Assembly (NCBI GenBank): GCA_035713725.1 | Contig: DASTMZ010000072.1 | Location: 1 to 27,715, forward strand | Source of the DNA: DASQPR01 sp035713725 | GTDB taxonomy: Bacteria; Actinomycetota; Actinomycetes; Mycobacteriales; Micromonosporaceae | DNA: 27,715 nt | Reading direction: 5' to 3' | Shown here: in pieces, positions 1-7,488 of the stretch | How the letters are laid out: each line of letters starts with the position of its first letter | Position numbering within the stretch: the first letter of the stretch is position 1 | Position numbers and translations under genes: made by a program | The notes under the pieces: generated by a model | Databases searched by the model: none | The model's input: the letters and a program-made list of their open reading frames with translations, nothing else | What the model was told of the DNA's origin: nothing

Positions 1-573
1 ACCCTGACTCCCGCCGGTGACGGCGATCCGTTTCTCGTCAACGACTGGATGACTGCGCACCACGTCGACCGCGCGCACCGCGTCCACGTACACGCGGCGG
101 TAGTAGTAGTCACGCGGATCCTCGATGCCGCGCGTCATGTATCCGGGATGCGCCGGTCCCGCACCGACCGGGTCGCCGGTGTCTCCGACCGCCCAGCCGC
201 TGCCCTGGCCTCGAGTGTCGACAACGAGGTGGGCGTAGCCGGCACACGCCCAGAAGATGTGTTCGTGCGATAGCCCACGGCCGCCGTTATACCCCTGATA
301 TTGCACGACCGCGCCGAGGCGGTCCGAGTCCCGTACGGCCTCGGCGGGCAGGTGCAGCCACCCGCGTACCGGATGCCCGCCGTACCCGTGAAACGTCACG
401 TCGTACGTCTCGACCGCGACCAGTCCGTTGTCCACCCGTGCGAACGTCGGGTTCACGTCGTGTCGTGCCGCCTCGGCGAGCGTGCCTCGCCAGAACTCAT
501 GCAGATCCGGCGGCGGCGCGACGCTGCTGCGATAGTGGCGCAGCTCGTCGAGCGGCAGATCTACCTGCGGCAT
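1..573 (-). CDS. Acetylxylan esterase, CE7 family (3' end cut by window edge)
   Basis: This is the N-terminal 191 residues of an alpha/beta-hydrolase of the AXE1/cephalosporin-C deacetylase (CE7) family, read on the minus strand; the C-terminus lies beyond the window. It begins MPQVDLPLDELRHYR, a typical CE7 opening, followed by VVQYQGYNGG (oxyanion-hole region), VVDTRGQGSG, and the nucleophile elbow GGSQG at the very edge, with Ser189 as the predicted nucleophile (CE7 enzymes have it near residue 181-188). The catalytic Asp and His are not visible. Family members remove acetyl groups from xylo-oligosaccharides, usually in the cytoplasm; no signal peptide is seen here, which fits. Its ATG shares one base with the TGA of the upstream LacI-type gene (TGATG), so the two are translationally coupled. 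Fit to the xylanase locus is strong. Confidence 0.9.
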   Translation of the reverse strand, partial: MPQVDLPLDELRHYRSSVAPPPDLHEFWRGTLAEAARHDVNPTFARVDNGLVAVETYDVTFHGYGGHPVRGWLHLPAEAVRDSDRLGAVVQYQGYNGGRGLSHEHIFWACAGYAHLVVDTRGQGSGWAVGDTGDPVGAGPAHPGYMTRGIEDPRDYYYRRVYVDAVRAVDVVRSHPVVDEKRIAVTGGSQG

Positions 574-1583
574 CAGCGACCGGCCGCGCGGGTCGAGTGT
601 CGTTCGACTAGCTGGGTGGTCAACCTGATGTGGTTGGTCTCCACGGGTTCCTCGCGGATGAGCCGGACCAGCAGCTCCATGGCGTGCTGACCCATCTGCC
701 GAATAGGCTGCGCGACGGTCGTCAGCGGCGGTGTGGCCAGCGCGGACTCTGGGATGTTGTCGAAGCCGACCAGCGACAAGTCGTCCGGCACCCGCAGCTC
801 CAACTCCGCGGCCACCTCCATCGCCGTGATCGCTGACAGGTCGTTCGCCGCGAACATCGCGGTGGGCCGGTCCGGCATCGTCAGCAAGTTGTATGCCGCT
901 TGCCGCGCGACGTCCGGGTCGAACGCGCCGAGTTGGATCAGTGACTCGTCCACCGGAATGTCGGCGGCGGTCAATGTCGCGCGGTAGCCACCTTCGCGCA
1001 TCTGTGCGGACTGCAGGTCGGGCCGTCCGCTGATCATGGCGATCCGGCGGTGGCCGAGATCGAGCAGGTGGCCCACTGCGAGGCAGGCACCGTGCCAGTT
1101 GTCGGCGTCCACGGTGGGCATCTCGGACGGTCCGGTGTGTGGGTCGACCGCGACGATCGGTGCACCGTAGTTGATGTCGGTCACGGTCGGCGTCACGATG
1201 ACCGCGCCGTCCACGAGCGTGCCGCTCAGCCGCGACAGGTAGCGGCGCTCCCAGCCGACGTGCTCCCCGACGCGGCCGCCGGCCGAGTAGACGACCAGCT
1301 CGAAGCCGGTCCCGCGGATCGCGTCCGCCGCTCCCTTGAGGACTTCAGTGCTGAACGGCTCGAAGTCCGCAACGAGCACACCGATCACGTTCGTACGCCG
1401 GTTGCGCAAGCTCTGCGCCGCAAGGCTCGCTTCGTAGCCCAGGTCAGCGATGACACGTTCGACACGTTCGATCGTGTCGCTGGCCACGCCGTACCGCCCG
1501 TTGATCACCTTCGAGACGGTGGCGATGGACACCTCCGCCCGCGCGGCCACGTCACGGATTGTGACGCGGCGGGTGAGGTTCAT
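573..1583 (-). CDS. LacI-family transcriptional regulator of the xylan locus
   Basis: A 336-residue LacI/GalR-type repressor of normal family length. Residues about 6-50 form the N-terminal helix-turn-helix and hinge (VTIRDVAARAEVSIATVSKV, then NGRYGV), and the rest is a periplasmic-binding-protein-like ligand domain with typical motifs (GVLVADFEPF, AMISGRPDLQSAQMREGGYR, FAANDLSAITAMEVA, LVGFDNIPESALATPPLTTV). It presumably binds a xylan-derived sugar and derepresses the divergent importer/xylanase operon; the ligand is inferred from neighbours only. The ATG at 1583 has no Shine-Dalgarno sequence, and a candidate -10 (1591-1596) lies close enough that the mRNA could be leaderless or nearly so. 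An operator-like palindrome lies 24 bp upstream of the start, suggesting autoregulation. The esterase gene follows with a one-base overlap. Confidence 0.95.
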   Translation of the reverse strand: MNLTRRVTIRDVAARAEVSIATVSKVINGRYGVASDTIERVERVIADLGYEASLAAQSLRNRRTNVIGVLVADFEPFSTEVLKGAADAIRGTGFELVVYSAGGRVGEHVGWERRYLSRLSGTLVDGAVIVTPTVTDINYGAPIVAVDPHTGPSEMPTVDADNWHGACLAVGHLLDLGHRRIAMISGRPDLQSAQMREGGYRATLTAADIPVDESLIQLGAFDPDVARQAAYNLLTMPDRPTAMFAANDLSAITAMEVAAELELRVPDDLSLVGFDNIPESALATPPLTTVAQPIRQMGQHAMELLVRLIREEPVETNHIRLTTQLVERHSTRAAGR

Positions 1584-1590
1584 GCGGCAC

Positions 1591-1620
1591 AGGATATCTA
1601 TTAGAAAACGTTATCGACAA
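1591..1620 (-). promoter_or_regulatory. Candidate promoter of the lacI-type gene
   Basis: On the minus strand, TTGTCG (1620-1615) and TATCCT (1596-1591) are separated by 18 bp. The predicted start of transcription falls within a few bases of the ATG at 1583, so a leaderless or nearly leaderless transcript is likely. The -35 lies inside the palindrome at 1607-1624, consistent with autorepression. Assignment rests on similarity to the -35/-10 consensus only. Confidence 0.4.
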
Positions 1621-1624
1621 CGAT
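1607..1624. promoter_or_regulatory. Candidate LacI-type operator
   Basis: AACGTTATCGACAACGAT is an imperfect palindrome (14 of 18 positions symmetric; the core GTTATCGACAAC at 1610-1621 has 10 of 12) with the central CG pair typical of LacI/GalR operators. It sits between the divergent regulator and importer genes, overlaps the candidate -35 of the regulator gene and ends where the rightward TTGACA (1624-1629) begins. One bound repressor could therefore block both directions. It is the best operator candidate in this intergenic region. Confidence 0.55.
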
Positions 1625-1653
1625 TGACATCGACGGGAATCATCCGCGATGCT
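1624..1653 (+). promoter_or_regulatory. Candidate promoter of the sugar importer/xylanase operon
   Basis: A perfect TTGACA at 1624-1629 is followed 18 bp later by a weak -10 (GATGCT, 1648-1653). It lies immediately downstream of the palindromic operator candidate. It would give a leader of about 135 nt before the start at 1795. The -10 is poor, so the exact promoter is uncertain. Confidence 0.35.
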
Positions 1654-1687
1654 GGCCGAAGACATCGACGGGAATCGCCTCGCGATG
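1626..1687. repeat. Direct repeat pair in the importer operon leader
   Basis: GACATCGACGGGAATC occurs at 1626-1641 and again at 1661-1676, and each copy is followed a few bases later by CGCGATG (1645-1651 and 1681-1687). The offset is 35-36 bp. The first copy overlaps the candidate -35. It may be a duplicated regulatory site or simply a local duplication. Confidence 0.5.
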
Positions 1688-1708
1688 TCGACCGAGGCCA
1701 TGACTAGG

Positions 1709-1721
1709 CCACACAGTGTGG
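1709..1721. repeat. Perfect short palindrome in importer leader
   Basis: CCACACAGTGTGG has 6-bp perfect arms around a single base, about 75 bp upstream of the sugar-binding-protein start. It could be a second regulator-binding site in the leader. No family-specific motif is recognised. Confidence 0.35.
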
Positions 1722-1794
1722 ACGCCGACCGGTTAGGGATCCCCATTGGCGCCCACCGCTTTGTCCCGCCAACCTCGACAAGGGAGCGGACTCA

Positions 1795-3087
1795 ATGCGT
1801 ACACATCGGCGATGGGCCGCTGCGGCGGCACTCATGCTGGCCGCATCCCTCGCGGCCGCTTGCGCCTCTAGTGGATCGAACAACGCCAGTTCATCGCAGC
1901 CCACCACCGTCACGCTTACCTGGTGGCACAACGCCACCGCCGACCCCGGTCTGTCCGCGTGGCAGAAGGTGGCCGACGACTATCACGCTGCTCACCCCAA
2001 CGTGACCTTCAAGATCACTCCTATTCAGAACGAGCAGTTCACCACGAAGATCCCGGCGGCCCTCGAGTCGAACGACCCGCCTGACATCTACCAGCAGTGG
2101 GGGGGCGGATCGGAGGCGACGCAGCTGCAATCCGGCAAGCTGATGGACATCACGTCGAGCGTGTCAAGCTGGATCGGCGACCTCGGACCGGCGGCCAAGA
2201 ACTGGCAGGTCAACGGCAAGTGGTACGGCGTGCCGTACGACTACCACATCGTCGGCTTCTGGTACCGGACCGACCTGTTCACGAAGGCCGGCATCACGTC
2301 GCCGCCGAAGACGATGGAAGATCTCAACGCCGACGTCGTGAAGCTGAAGGCGGCCGGCATCACGCCGATCTCGATCGGCAGCAAGGACCGCTGGCCAGAC
2401 GCGTTCTACTGGGAGTATTTCGTGCTTCGCGAGTGCCCGCAGAACACGATCGCCAGCTCGATCAGCGGCAAGTCGTTCAGCGACGCCTGCTTCACCAAGG
2501 CTGGCGACGACATGAAGGCGTTCCTCGCCACCAATCCGTTCCAGTCGGGTTTCCTAGGCACGCCGGCCCAGCAGGGCGCCGGTAGTTCGGCCGGCATGGT
2601 CGCCAACGGCAAGGCCGCGATGGAGCTGCAGGGCGACTGGGAGATGGCAGTCATGCCGTCGCTCACCTCGGACAAGGACCTCGCGTCCAAGGTGGGATGG
2701 TTCCCGTTCCCGTCCGTCACCGGTGGCGGTGGCGACTCGAACGCGAGCCTGGGCGGCGGTGACGGCTTCTCGTGCACGAGCAACGCCACCAGCGCCTGCC
2801 CGGACTTCCTGCACTACATGACCACGACCGCCGTACAGAACGATCTCATCAGGGCGCTCGCGGTCACGTTGCCGTCGAACCAGGCGTCCGACGCCAATGT
2901 CACCGACCCGACGCTCAAGACGGCGCTGACCTACCTGGGTCAGGTCTCCTACAACCAGCTCTACTTCGATCAGGCGTTGCCGACCGATACCGGACAAGCG
3001 CTCGACTCCGCGGTTGCCGACTACTTCGCCGGCAAGGGGACTCCGGCGAGCATCGCAGGGTCGGTCGCGAAGGCCACCGGACCGTGA
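1795..3087 (+). CDS. ABC transporter sugar-binding lipoprotein (CUT1, probable xylo-oligosaccharide)
   Basis: A 430-residue extracellular solute-binding protein of the CUT1 carbohydrate class. It starts with a lipoprotein signal peptide: basic MRTHRR, a hydrophobic stretch, and lipobox LAAAC with Cys23 as the predicted lipid anchor. Next comes a Ser/Asn-rich linker and then the family-1 fold (LTWWHNATADPGLSAWQKV, YQQWGGG, KWYGVPYDYH, GFWYRTDLF). The start is supported by AAGGGAG at 1780-1786, eight bases upstream of the ATG. It should capture sugar on the outer membrane face and deliver it to the two permeases encoded immediately downstream. The xylo-oligosaccharide specificity is inferred from the adjoining GH10 xylanase and CE7 esterase; a BxlE-like xylobiose binder is the nearest known role. 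Confidence 0.93.
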   Translation: MRTHRRWAAAAALMLAASLAAACASSGSNNASSSQPTTVTLTWWHNATADPGLSAWQKVADDYHAAHPNVTFKITPIQNEQFTTKIPAALESNDPPDIYQQWGGGSEATQLQSGKLMDITSSVSSWIGDLGPAAKNWQVNGKWYGVPYDYHIVGFWYRTDLFTKAGITSPPKTMEDLNADVVKLKAAGITPISIGSKDRWPDAFYWEYFVLRECPQNTIASSISGKSFSDACFTKAGDDMKAFLATNPFQSGFLGTPAQQGAGSSAGMVANGKAAMELQGDWEMAVMPSLTSDKDLASKVGWFPFPSVTGGGGDSNASLGGGDGFSCTSNATSACPDFLHYMTTTAVQNDLIRALAVTLPSNQASDANVTDPTLKTALTYLGQVSYNQLYFDQALPTDTGQALDSAVADYFAGKGTPASIAGSVAKATGP

Positions 3088-3106
3088 CAACTGGGTACCC
3101 ATCATC

Positions 3107-4111
3107 ATGAGTTCCCGAAGCGGCGCCACCGACCTGGCCACCGTGCCGGGCGGACCCGCAGTCGCAACGGGCGGCCGCGCACTTGTGCGGCCGCCCCGAG
3201 CGGGCCGGCGCCAATGGTCATGGCGCAAGACAGCCGAGCTCGTCGCGCTGATCGGGCCGGCGGCCGCGCTGTTCGTCATGTTCGTCCTGGCGCCGATCGC
3301 GGTCGCCGTCTACTACAGCCTCTACCGATGGAGCGGCTTCGGCCCGCTCACCGACATGGTCGGCCTGCACAACTATGCGTTTGCCATCAAGGACCCGGAC
3401 TTTCGCACCGCGGTCTCGCACAACCTGATCATTGCGGCGCTGTCGGTGCTGATCCAGCTACCGATCAGCATCTGCCTCGCGCTGCTGCTCAATCGCAAGA
3501 TTCGCGGGCGCGCCGCACTGCGATTGGTGGTCTTCTCGCCGTACGTGCTGTCCGAGGCCATCACGGCGGTCATCTGGCTGCTGTTCCTGCAGCCGGGTGG
3601 TTTCGTAGACGAGGTCATGCGCGATCTCGGCGTCGGCTCGCTCATTCACCCGTGGCTCGCCGATCAGTCACTGGTGCTCTACACGTTGTTCGTCGTGATC
3701 ACGTGGAAGTACATCGGCTTCGGCATCATCCTGCTGCTGGCCGGGTTGCAGGGCATCCCGTCCGAGTTGCACGAGGCCGCGGCGCTGGACGGCGCGACCG
3801 GTTGGCAGGCCACCCGCCGCATCACGCTGCCGCTGCTCGGACCCACGATCCGAATCTGGATATTCCTGTCCGTGATCGGTTCGCTGCAGCTGTTCGACCT
3901 GGTCTGGATCATGACGCTGGGCGGCCCGGCCAACGCATCGTCCACCATGTCCGTCTACATGATCGACCACGGCTTCCGTCGCTACCAGTTCGGCTACGGC
4001 AGCGCGGTCGCCGTCATCGTCTTTGTGATCTGCTTCGTCTTCGCGTTGCTCTACCAGCGCTTCGCCTTGCGACGCGACACGGCCGGCGCGCTGACGCAGG
4101 CGGTGAACTGA
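3107..4111 (+). CDS. ABC sugar transporter permease, MalF-like
   Basis: A 334-residue inner-membrane permease of the CUT1 family. The ATG at 3107, 19 nt after the binding-protein stop, is preferred because upstream in-frame starts lie inside the previous gene. After a Gly/Arg-rich cytoplasmic tail come about six membrane segments (first about ALIGPAAALFVMFVLAPIAV) and the BPD_transp_1 domain with the EAA loop (HEAAALDGATGWQATRRITL) that docks onto the ATPase subunit. MTLGGPANASSTMSVYMID near the C-terminus is typical of MalF/LacF/BxlF-type permeases. Its TGA overlaps the start of the second permease (ATGA), showing coupled translation. No ATPase gene accompanies the pair. Confidence 0.93.
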   Translation: MSSRSGATDLATVPGGPAVATGGRALVRPPRAGRRQWSWRKTAELVALIGPAAALFVMFVLAPIAVAVYYSLYRWSGFGPLTDMVGLHNYAFAIKDPDFRTAVSHNLIIAALSVLIQLPISICLALLLNRKIRGRAALRLVVFSPYVLSEAITAVIWLLFLQPGGFVDEVMRDLGVGSLIHPWLADQSLVLYTLFVVITWKYIGFGIILLLAGLQGIPSELHEAAALDGATGWQATRRITLPLLGPTIRIWIFLSVIGSLQLFDLVWIMTLGGPANASSTMSVYMIDHGFRRYQFGYGSAVAVIVFVICFVFALLYQRFALRRDTAGALTQAVN

Positions 4112-5007
4112 TGACCTCCGCGATCGCTACGGCGACGTTGCCCGGTCCGGCTCCGGAGTCCGTGCCGACCGGGCGGGTCCGCCACCACCGGCAGCTCGTC
4201 ACCACGTTGGCGGCGTACGTCGTGGCGGTGCTCGTCGTGGTGGTCACCGTCGTACCGCTGCTCTACGTATTCCTTGGCGGGTTCCGTACCACTGCGCAGA
4301 TCAACGCGTCCCCGGCGGCGCTGCCACATCCGTGGGTGTTCGACAACTACCGCGCCATTCTGACGTCTCACTTGTTCTGGCAGTTCCTCGCCAACAGCGC
4401 GATCATCGCGGTGGCCACCACGGCGCTTACGGTCTGCGTTGGCGCGATGGCGGCGTTCGCACTCGCGCGCTATTCGTTCCCCGGCCGCGAGGCGTGGTAC
4501 GGCCTGTTCACGCTGGGCTTGCTCTTCCCCCTGACGGTTGCGGCGCTGCCGCTCTACCTGTGGTTGCGCAAGCTCGATCTGCTGGAGAACTACCTCGGCG
4601 TGATCATCCCAGAGGCCGCGTTCTCGCTGTCCATCACCATCGTTATCCTGCGACCGTTCATGCGCCAGATTCCCGCTGAGCTCGAGGATGCCGCGCTCGT
4701 CGACGGCGCCGGCCGACTCGGCTTCTTCTGGCGGATCCTGCTGCCACTCGCCCGGCCGGCCCTCGCCACCGTTGCCATCCTCGCGTTCGTGACGAGTTGG
4801 AACTTCTTCCTGCTGCCGTTGCTGGTCTTCAACGACCAGTCACACTTCACGCTCCCGCTCGGTGCCGCCGCGTTCCAGACGCAATATTCCCAAGACACCG
4901 CGCGGGTTTTGGCGTTCAGCGCCTTGTCCATCCTTCCGACGCTGCTGTTCTTCGTCGCCGCGGAGCGTCGCATCGTGAGCGCGCTCTCCGGCGCCGTCAA
5001 GGGTTGA
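4111..5007 (+). CDS. ABC sugar transporter permease, MalG-like
   Basis: A 298-residue partner permease (MalG/BxlG type). Its ATG overlaps the stop of the first permease by four bases. Six membrane segments are apparent, starting with LAAYVVAVLVVVVTVVPLLY, then FLGGFRTTAQINASPAALP in the expected first loop, and the EAA motif EDAALVDGAGRLGFFWRILL that contacts the ATPase. It should form the heterodimeric channel for sugar uptake with the preceding gene. The xylanase follows after 35 nt and appears to share the transcript. Confidence 0.93.
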   Translation: MTSAIATATLPGPAPESVPTGRVRHHRQLVTTLAAYVVAVLVVVVTVVPLLYVFLGGFRTTAQINASPAALPHPWVFDNYRAILTSHLFWQFLANSAIIAVATTALTVCVGAMAAFALARYSFPGREAWYGLFTLGLLFPLTVAALPLYLWLRKLDLLENYLGVIIPEAAFSLSITIVILRPFMRQIPAELEDAALVDGAGRLGFFWRILLPLARPALATVAILAFVTSWNFFLLPLLVFNDQSHFTLPLGAAAFQTQYSQDTARVLAFSALSILPTLLFFVAAERRIVSALSGAVKG

Positions 5008-5042
5008 CCAGCAACCGTCATCCACATCTGGGGAGGTCTTGC

Positions 5043-6188
5043 ATGAAACTCAGTCGGCTCTTCACGTTCGGCGTCGCGAGCCTTGCGACCGCCGTCGCGC
5101 TCGGCACCGCGGCCGGCGCCGCACCCGCGCGTCCGGCGCACTTCCGCCCGCCGCCCGACTCGCTGCGCGCGCTCGCCGCACCGACCGGGCTCCGGATTGG
5201 TACGGCGGTGATTCCGTTCGACCTCGACACGCCCGACTACCAGAAGATCGTCGGCGACCAGTTCTCCGTGGTGACCCCCGGAAACGAAATGAAATGGCAG
5301 GTCGTCGAGCCGACGCAGGGCACGTACGACTGGTCGGGCGGCGACCGCTTGGTTGCCTTCGCTCAGCAACACGACCAGCTCGTTCGCGGGCACACGCTGC
5401 TCTGGCACAACCAGCTGCCGGATTGGCTCACGACGGGTGTCGCAAACGGCACGATTGACAACGCCGAGTTGCGCGACCTGTTGCACAAGCACGTCACCGA
5501 CGAGGTGACCCACTTCAAGGGCAAGATCTGGCAGTGGGACGTCGCCAACGAATTCTTCACCGATAGCAACCCCTCCGGCATCAACCCGAACGACTTCTGG
5601 ATCTCCCACCTGGGAACGGGCATCATCGCCGACGCGTTCCGCTGGGCGCACGCGGCGGACCCGCACGCGCTGCTGTTCTACAACGACTACAACATCGGCG
5701 GGGAGGATGGCAGCAACGCCAAGGCTGACGCCGTCTACGCGTGGCTCCAGCAGATGCTGGCGCAGGGCGTGCCGATCAACGGCGTCGGCGACCAGGGTCA
5801 CCTCGACACCCAGTTCGGCTTCCCGACGCAGCTGACCGCCGACCTCCAGCGCTACGCCGATCTCGGCCTCAAGGTCGCGATCACCGAGGCGGACGTGCGC
5901 ACGTTCGTCAACAACGCGACCGACCAGGTGCCGACCGACCATCTCGCAACATTCGCGCAGCCCTATGAGTTCTCCAAGATGCTGCAGGCGTGCCTTGCCG
6001 TCCGCGCCTGTATTTCGTTCACGGTGTGGGGTTTCGGCGACGCGGACTCGTGGATCCCGGGCTTCTTCACCGGCGAGGGCTACGCGACGCTCTACGACGT
6101 CAACCTCGCGCCTAAGCCGGCATACGTCGATCTGCAAGAGGACCTGAAGGTGGCCGCGCACGGTGCGCAGCACCGGCCTCGCACGTAG
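5043..6188 (+). CDS. Secreted GH10 endo-1,4-beta-xylanase
   Basis: A 381-residue glycoside hydrolase family 10 enzyme, a catalytic domain without any added carbohydrate-binding module. The start is fixed by GGGGAGG at 5030-5036, six bases before the ATG; longer in-frame extensions overlap the permease. Residues 1 to about 27 form a signal peptide (MKLSRLFTFG..., AGA cleavage region). Family motifs appear in order: VVTPGNEMKW, GHTLLWHNQLPDWL, WDVANEFF with acid/base Glu170, FYNDYNI, GVGDQGHLD, and ITEADVR with nucleophile Glu282, then a C-terminal WGFGDADSWIPGF. Both catalytic Glu residues are intact. It should cut xylan outside the cell into oligomers for the importer encoded upstream; intracellular deacetylation by the CE7 esterase would follow. 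Confidence 0.96.
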   Translation: MKLSRLFTFGVASLATAVALGTAAGAAPARPAHFRPPPDSLRALAAPTGLRIGTAVIPFDLDTPDYQKIVGDQFSVVTPGNEMKWQVVEPTQGTYDWSGGDRLVAFAQQHDQLVRGHTLLWHNQLPDWLTTGVANGTIDNAELRDLLHKHVTDEVTHFKGKIWQWDVANEFFTDSNPSGINPNDFWISHLGTGIIADAFRWAHAADPHALLFYNDYNIGGEDGSNAKADAVYAWLQQMLAQGVPINGVGDQGHLDTQFGFPTQLTADLQRYADLGLKVAITEADVRTFVNNATDQVPTDHLATFAQPYEFSKMLQACLAVRACISFTVWGFGDADSWIPGFFTGEGYATLYDVNLAPKPAYVDLQEDLKVAAHGAQHRPRT

Positions 6189-6302
6189 TGCGGGTGCCAT
6201 CGATTAGGTGACAAGCGCTCGCCCGGCTTGCGGAGCGGACTCGCACGTTGCCCGGCGTACACCACCGGGCCGACCACGCGAGGCGTGAGCCGGCGCGGAG
6301 CG

Positions 6303-6348
6303 CGGCACGGGTGGCCGCTCATCGTTGGGCGGTCACCCGACCGTGCCG
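6303..6348. terminator. Hairpin terminator between convergent xylanase and monooxygenase genes
   Basis: CGGCACGG (6303-6310) pairs with CCGTGCCG (6341-6348), and the inner arm GTGGCCGC (6311-6318) pairs with GCGGTCAC (6329-6336) with one G-T wobble; a 4-nt bulge and a 10-nt loop complete it. It directly abuts the stop codon of the leftward gene. There is no U-tract, as is common for actinomycete terminators. Confidence 0.55.
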
Positions 6349-7479
6349 TTACCGAGTGCTTGCTCGGATCAGACGTGCGATCCGCCGTGCCTCGCCCGGG
6401 TGCTGGCGCAGGTTGCCTTCGATCGCCGGCCGGAAGCCGATGAAGTGCAGCCCCGGAGGGTCGGATCGGGCGCCGGCGACGGCCTTCGGACGCCCATGTG
6501 CATCGAGCACGCCGAGGTGTCCGACGATCGGCGCCAGCCCGGTCCGGTACCCAGTGGCGGCCAGCACGACGTCCGGCCGCAGCCGTGTGCCGTCGCGCAG
6601 CACGACCTCGGATCGATCGAGGTGATCCACCTCGGCAACGACCCGAGCCCGACCGGCCTTGAGGTGCGCGACGAATCCTTGGTCGATCGCCACGGTCACA
6701 CCCGTCTCGCGCAGGTGGCGGTACGGTCCGACGGCCGGCGCCGGCAGGCCGTACGCCGCGAGGTCGCCGAACGCGTACCGCTGGAACGTCCGCGCGAGCC
6801 CGTCTCGTGCCCGTTCCGGCAGCCCGCGTCCGGCCAGCGCGACGAGTTGCAGCGGAACGTGGTGGATTTCGCCGGGCAGGATGTTCGGCGGCGTACGGGT
6901 CGACAACCACAGCTCACCGACCCCGGCGTCGAGCAGGTGTCCGGCCATGTCGATGCCGGAGTTGCCGCCACCGACGACGAGCACGCGTTGTCCGCGGAAG
7001 TCCGCTGGGCGTACGACCTCTGCGACGTGGCGAATATTCGGTGCGAAGTCGGACGCGCCCGGCCACGTCGGAGTCCACGGGATGCGGTCATGTCCGGTGG
7101 CGACGATGACGTGCGAAGTCGGGATCGTTTCGCTGGTGGTGTGCGCGAGCCACTCGCGGTCCTCGTGGCCAACGTCCACGCGCACGACGTCGACGCCGAA
7201 CCGCATGTCGATCCGCCGCGTGGACGCGAATTCCTCGAGATAGTCCAGGTACGCATCGCGGGCCACCCAGCGACCGGCACTTCGGGGGATCCGGAACCCG
7301 GGCAGCCCGGATGTCTGACGCACCGTGTTCAGGCGCAATCGGTCGTGCCGAGTCCGCCATGACGTCGCGACGCTCGGGCCGCGCTCCAACACGATCGCTT
7401 CGATGCCGCGCCGCTGCAACGCGCTCGCGGCCGCGAGACCCGCCGAGCCCGCACCGATGACGACGACGGCGTTGTTCAC
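6349..7479 (-). CDS. Flavin-containing monooxygenase / FAD-NAD(P)H oxidoreductase
   Basis: A 376-residue two-dinucleotide-fold flavoprotein resembling class B flavin monooxygenases (YUCCA/CzcO-like). Residues 9-14 are GAGSAG of the FAD Rossmann motif, followed by an acidic ERG end of beta-2. RLRLNTVRQTSGLPGF and GRWVARDAYLDYLEEF match the family's first half. A second motif VVGGGNSGIDMA binds NAD(P)H, and ATGYRTGL is the usual C-terminal ATG motif. The substrate is unknown. The start is GTG at 7479, preceded by AGGAGGT (7483-7489) that overlaps the stop of the upstream oxidoreductase gene, so the two are coupled. Confidence 0.9.
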   Translation of the reverse strand: MNNAVVVIGAGSAGLAAASALQRRGIEAIVLERGPSVATSWRTRHDRLRLNTVRQTSGLPGFRIPRSAGRWVARDAYLDYLEEFASTRRIDMRFGVDVVRVDVGHEDREWLAHTTSETIPTSHVIVATGHDRIPWTPTWPGASDFAPNIRHVAEVVRPADFRGQRVLVVGGGNSGIDMAGHLLDAGVGELWLSTRTPPNILPGEIHHVPLQLVALAGRGLPERARDGLARTFQRYAFGDLAAYGLPAPAVGPYRHLRETGVTVAIDQGFVAHLKAGRARVVAEVDHLDRSEVVLRDGTRLRPDVVLAATGYRTGLAPIVGHLGVLDAHGRPKAVAGARSDPPGLHFIGFRPAIEGNLRQHPGEARRIARLIRASTR

Positions 7480-7488
7480 GCCACCTCC

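Noticed and set aside
49..690. Plus-strand open frames at the left edge
   Set aside because: The minus strand encodes a clear CE7 esterase there with the GGSQG elbow; the plus-strand products are His/Arg/Val-rich shadows.
4590..6200. Long minus-strand open frame of 536 codons opposite the second permease and the xylanase
   Set aside because: It is antisense to well-identified genes, is Arg/Val/Asp-rich in the way GC-rich shadows are, and has no family motifs.
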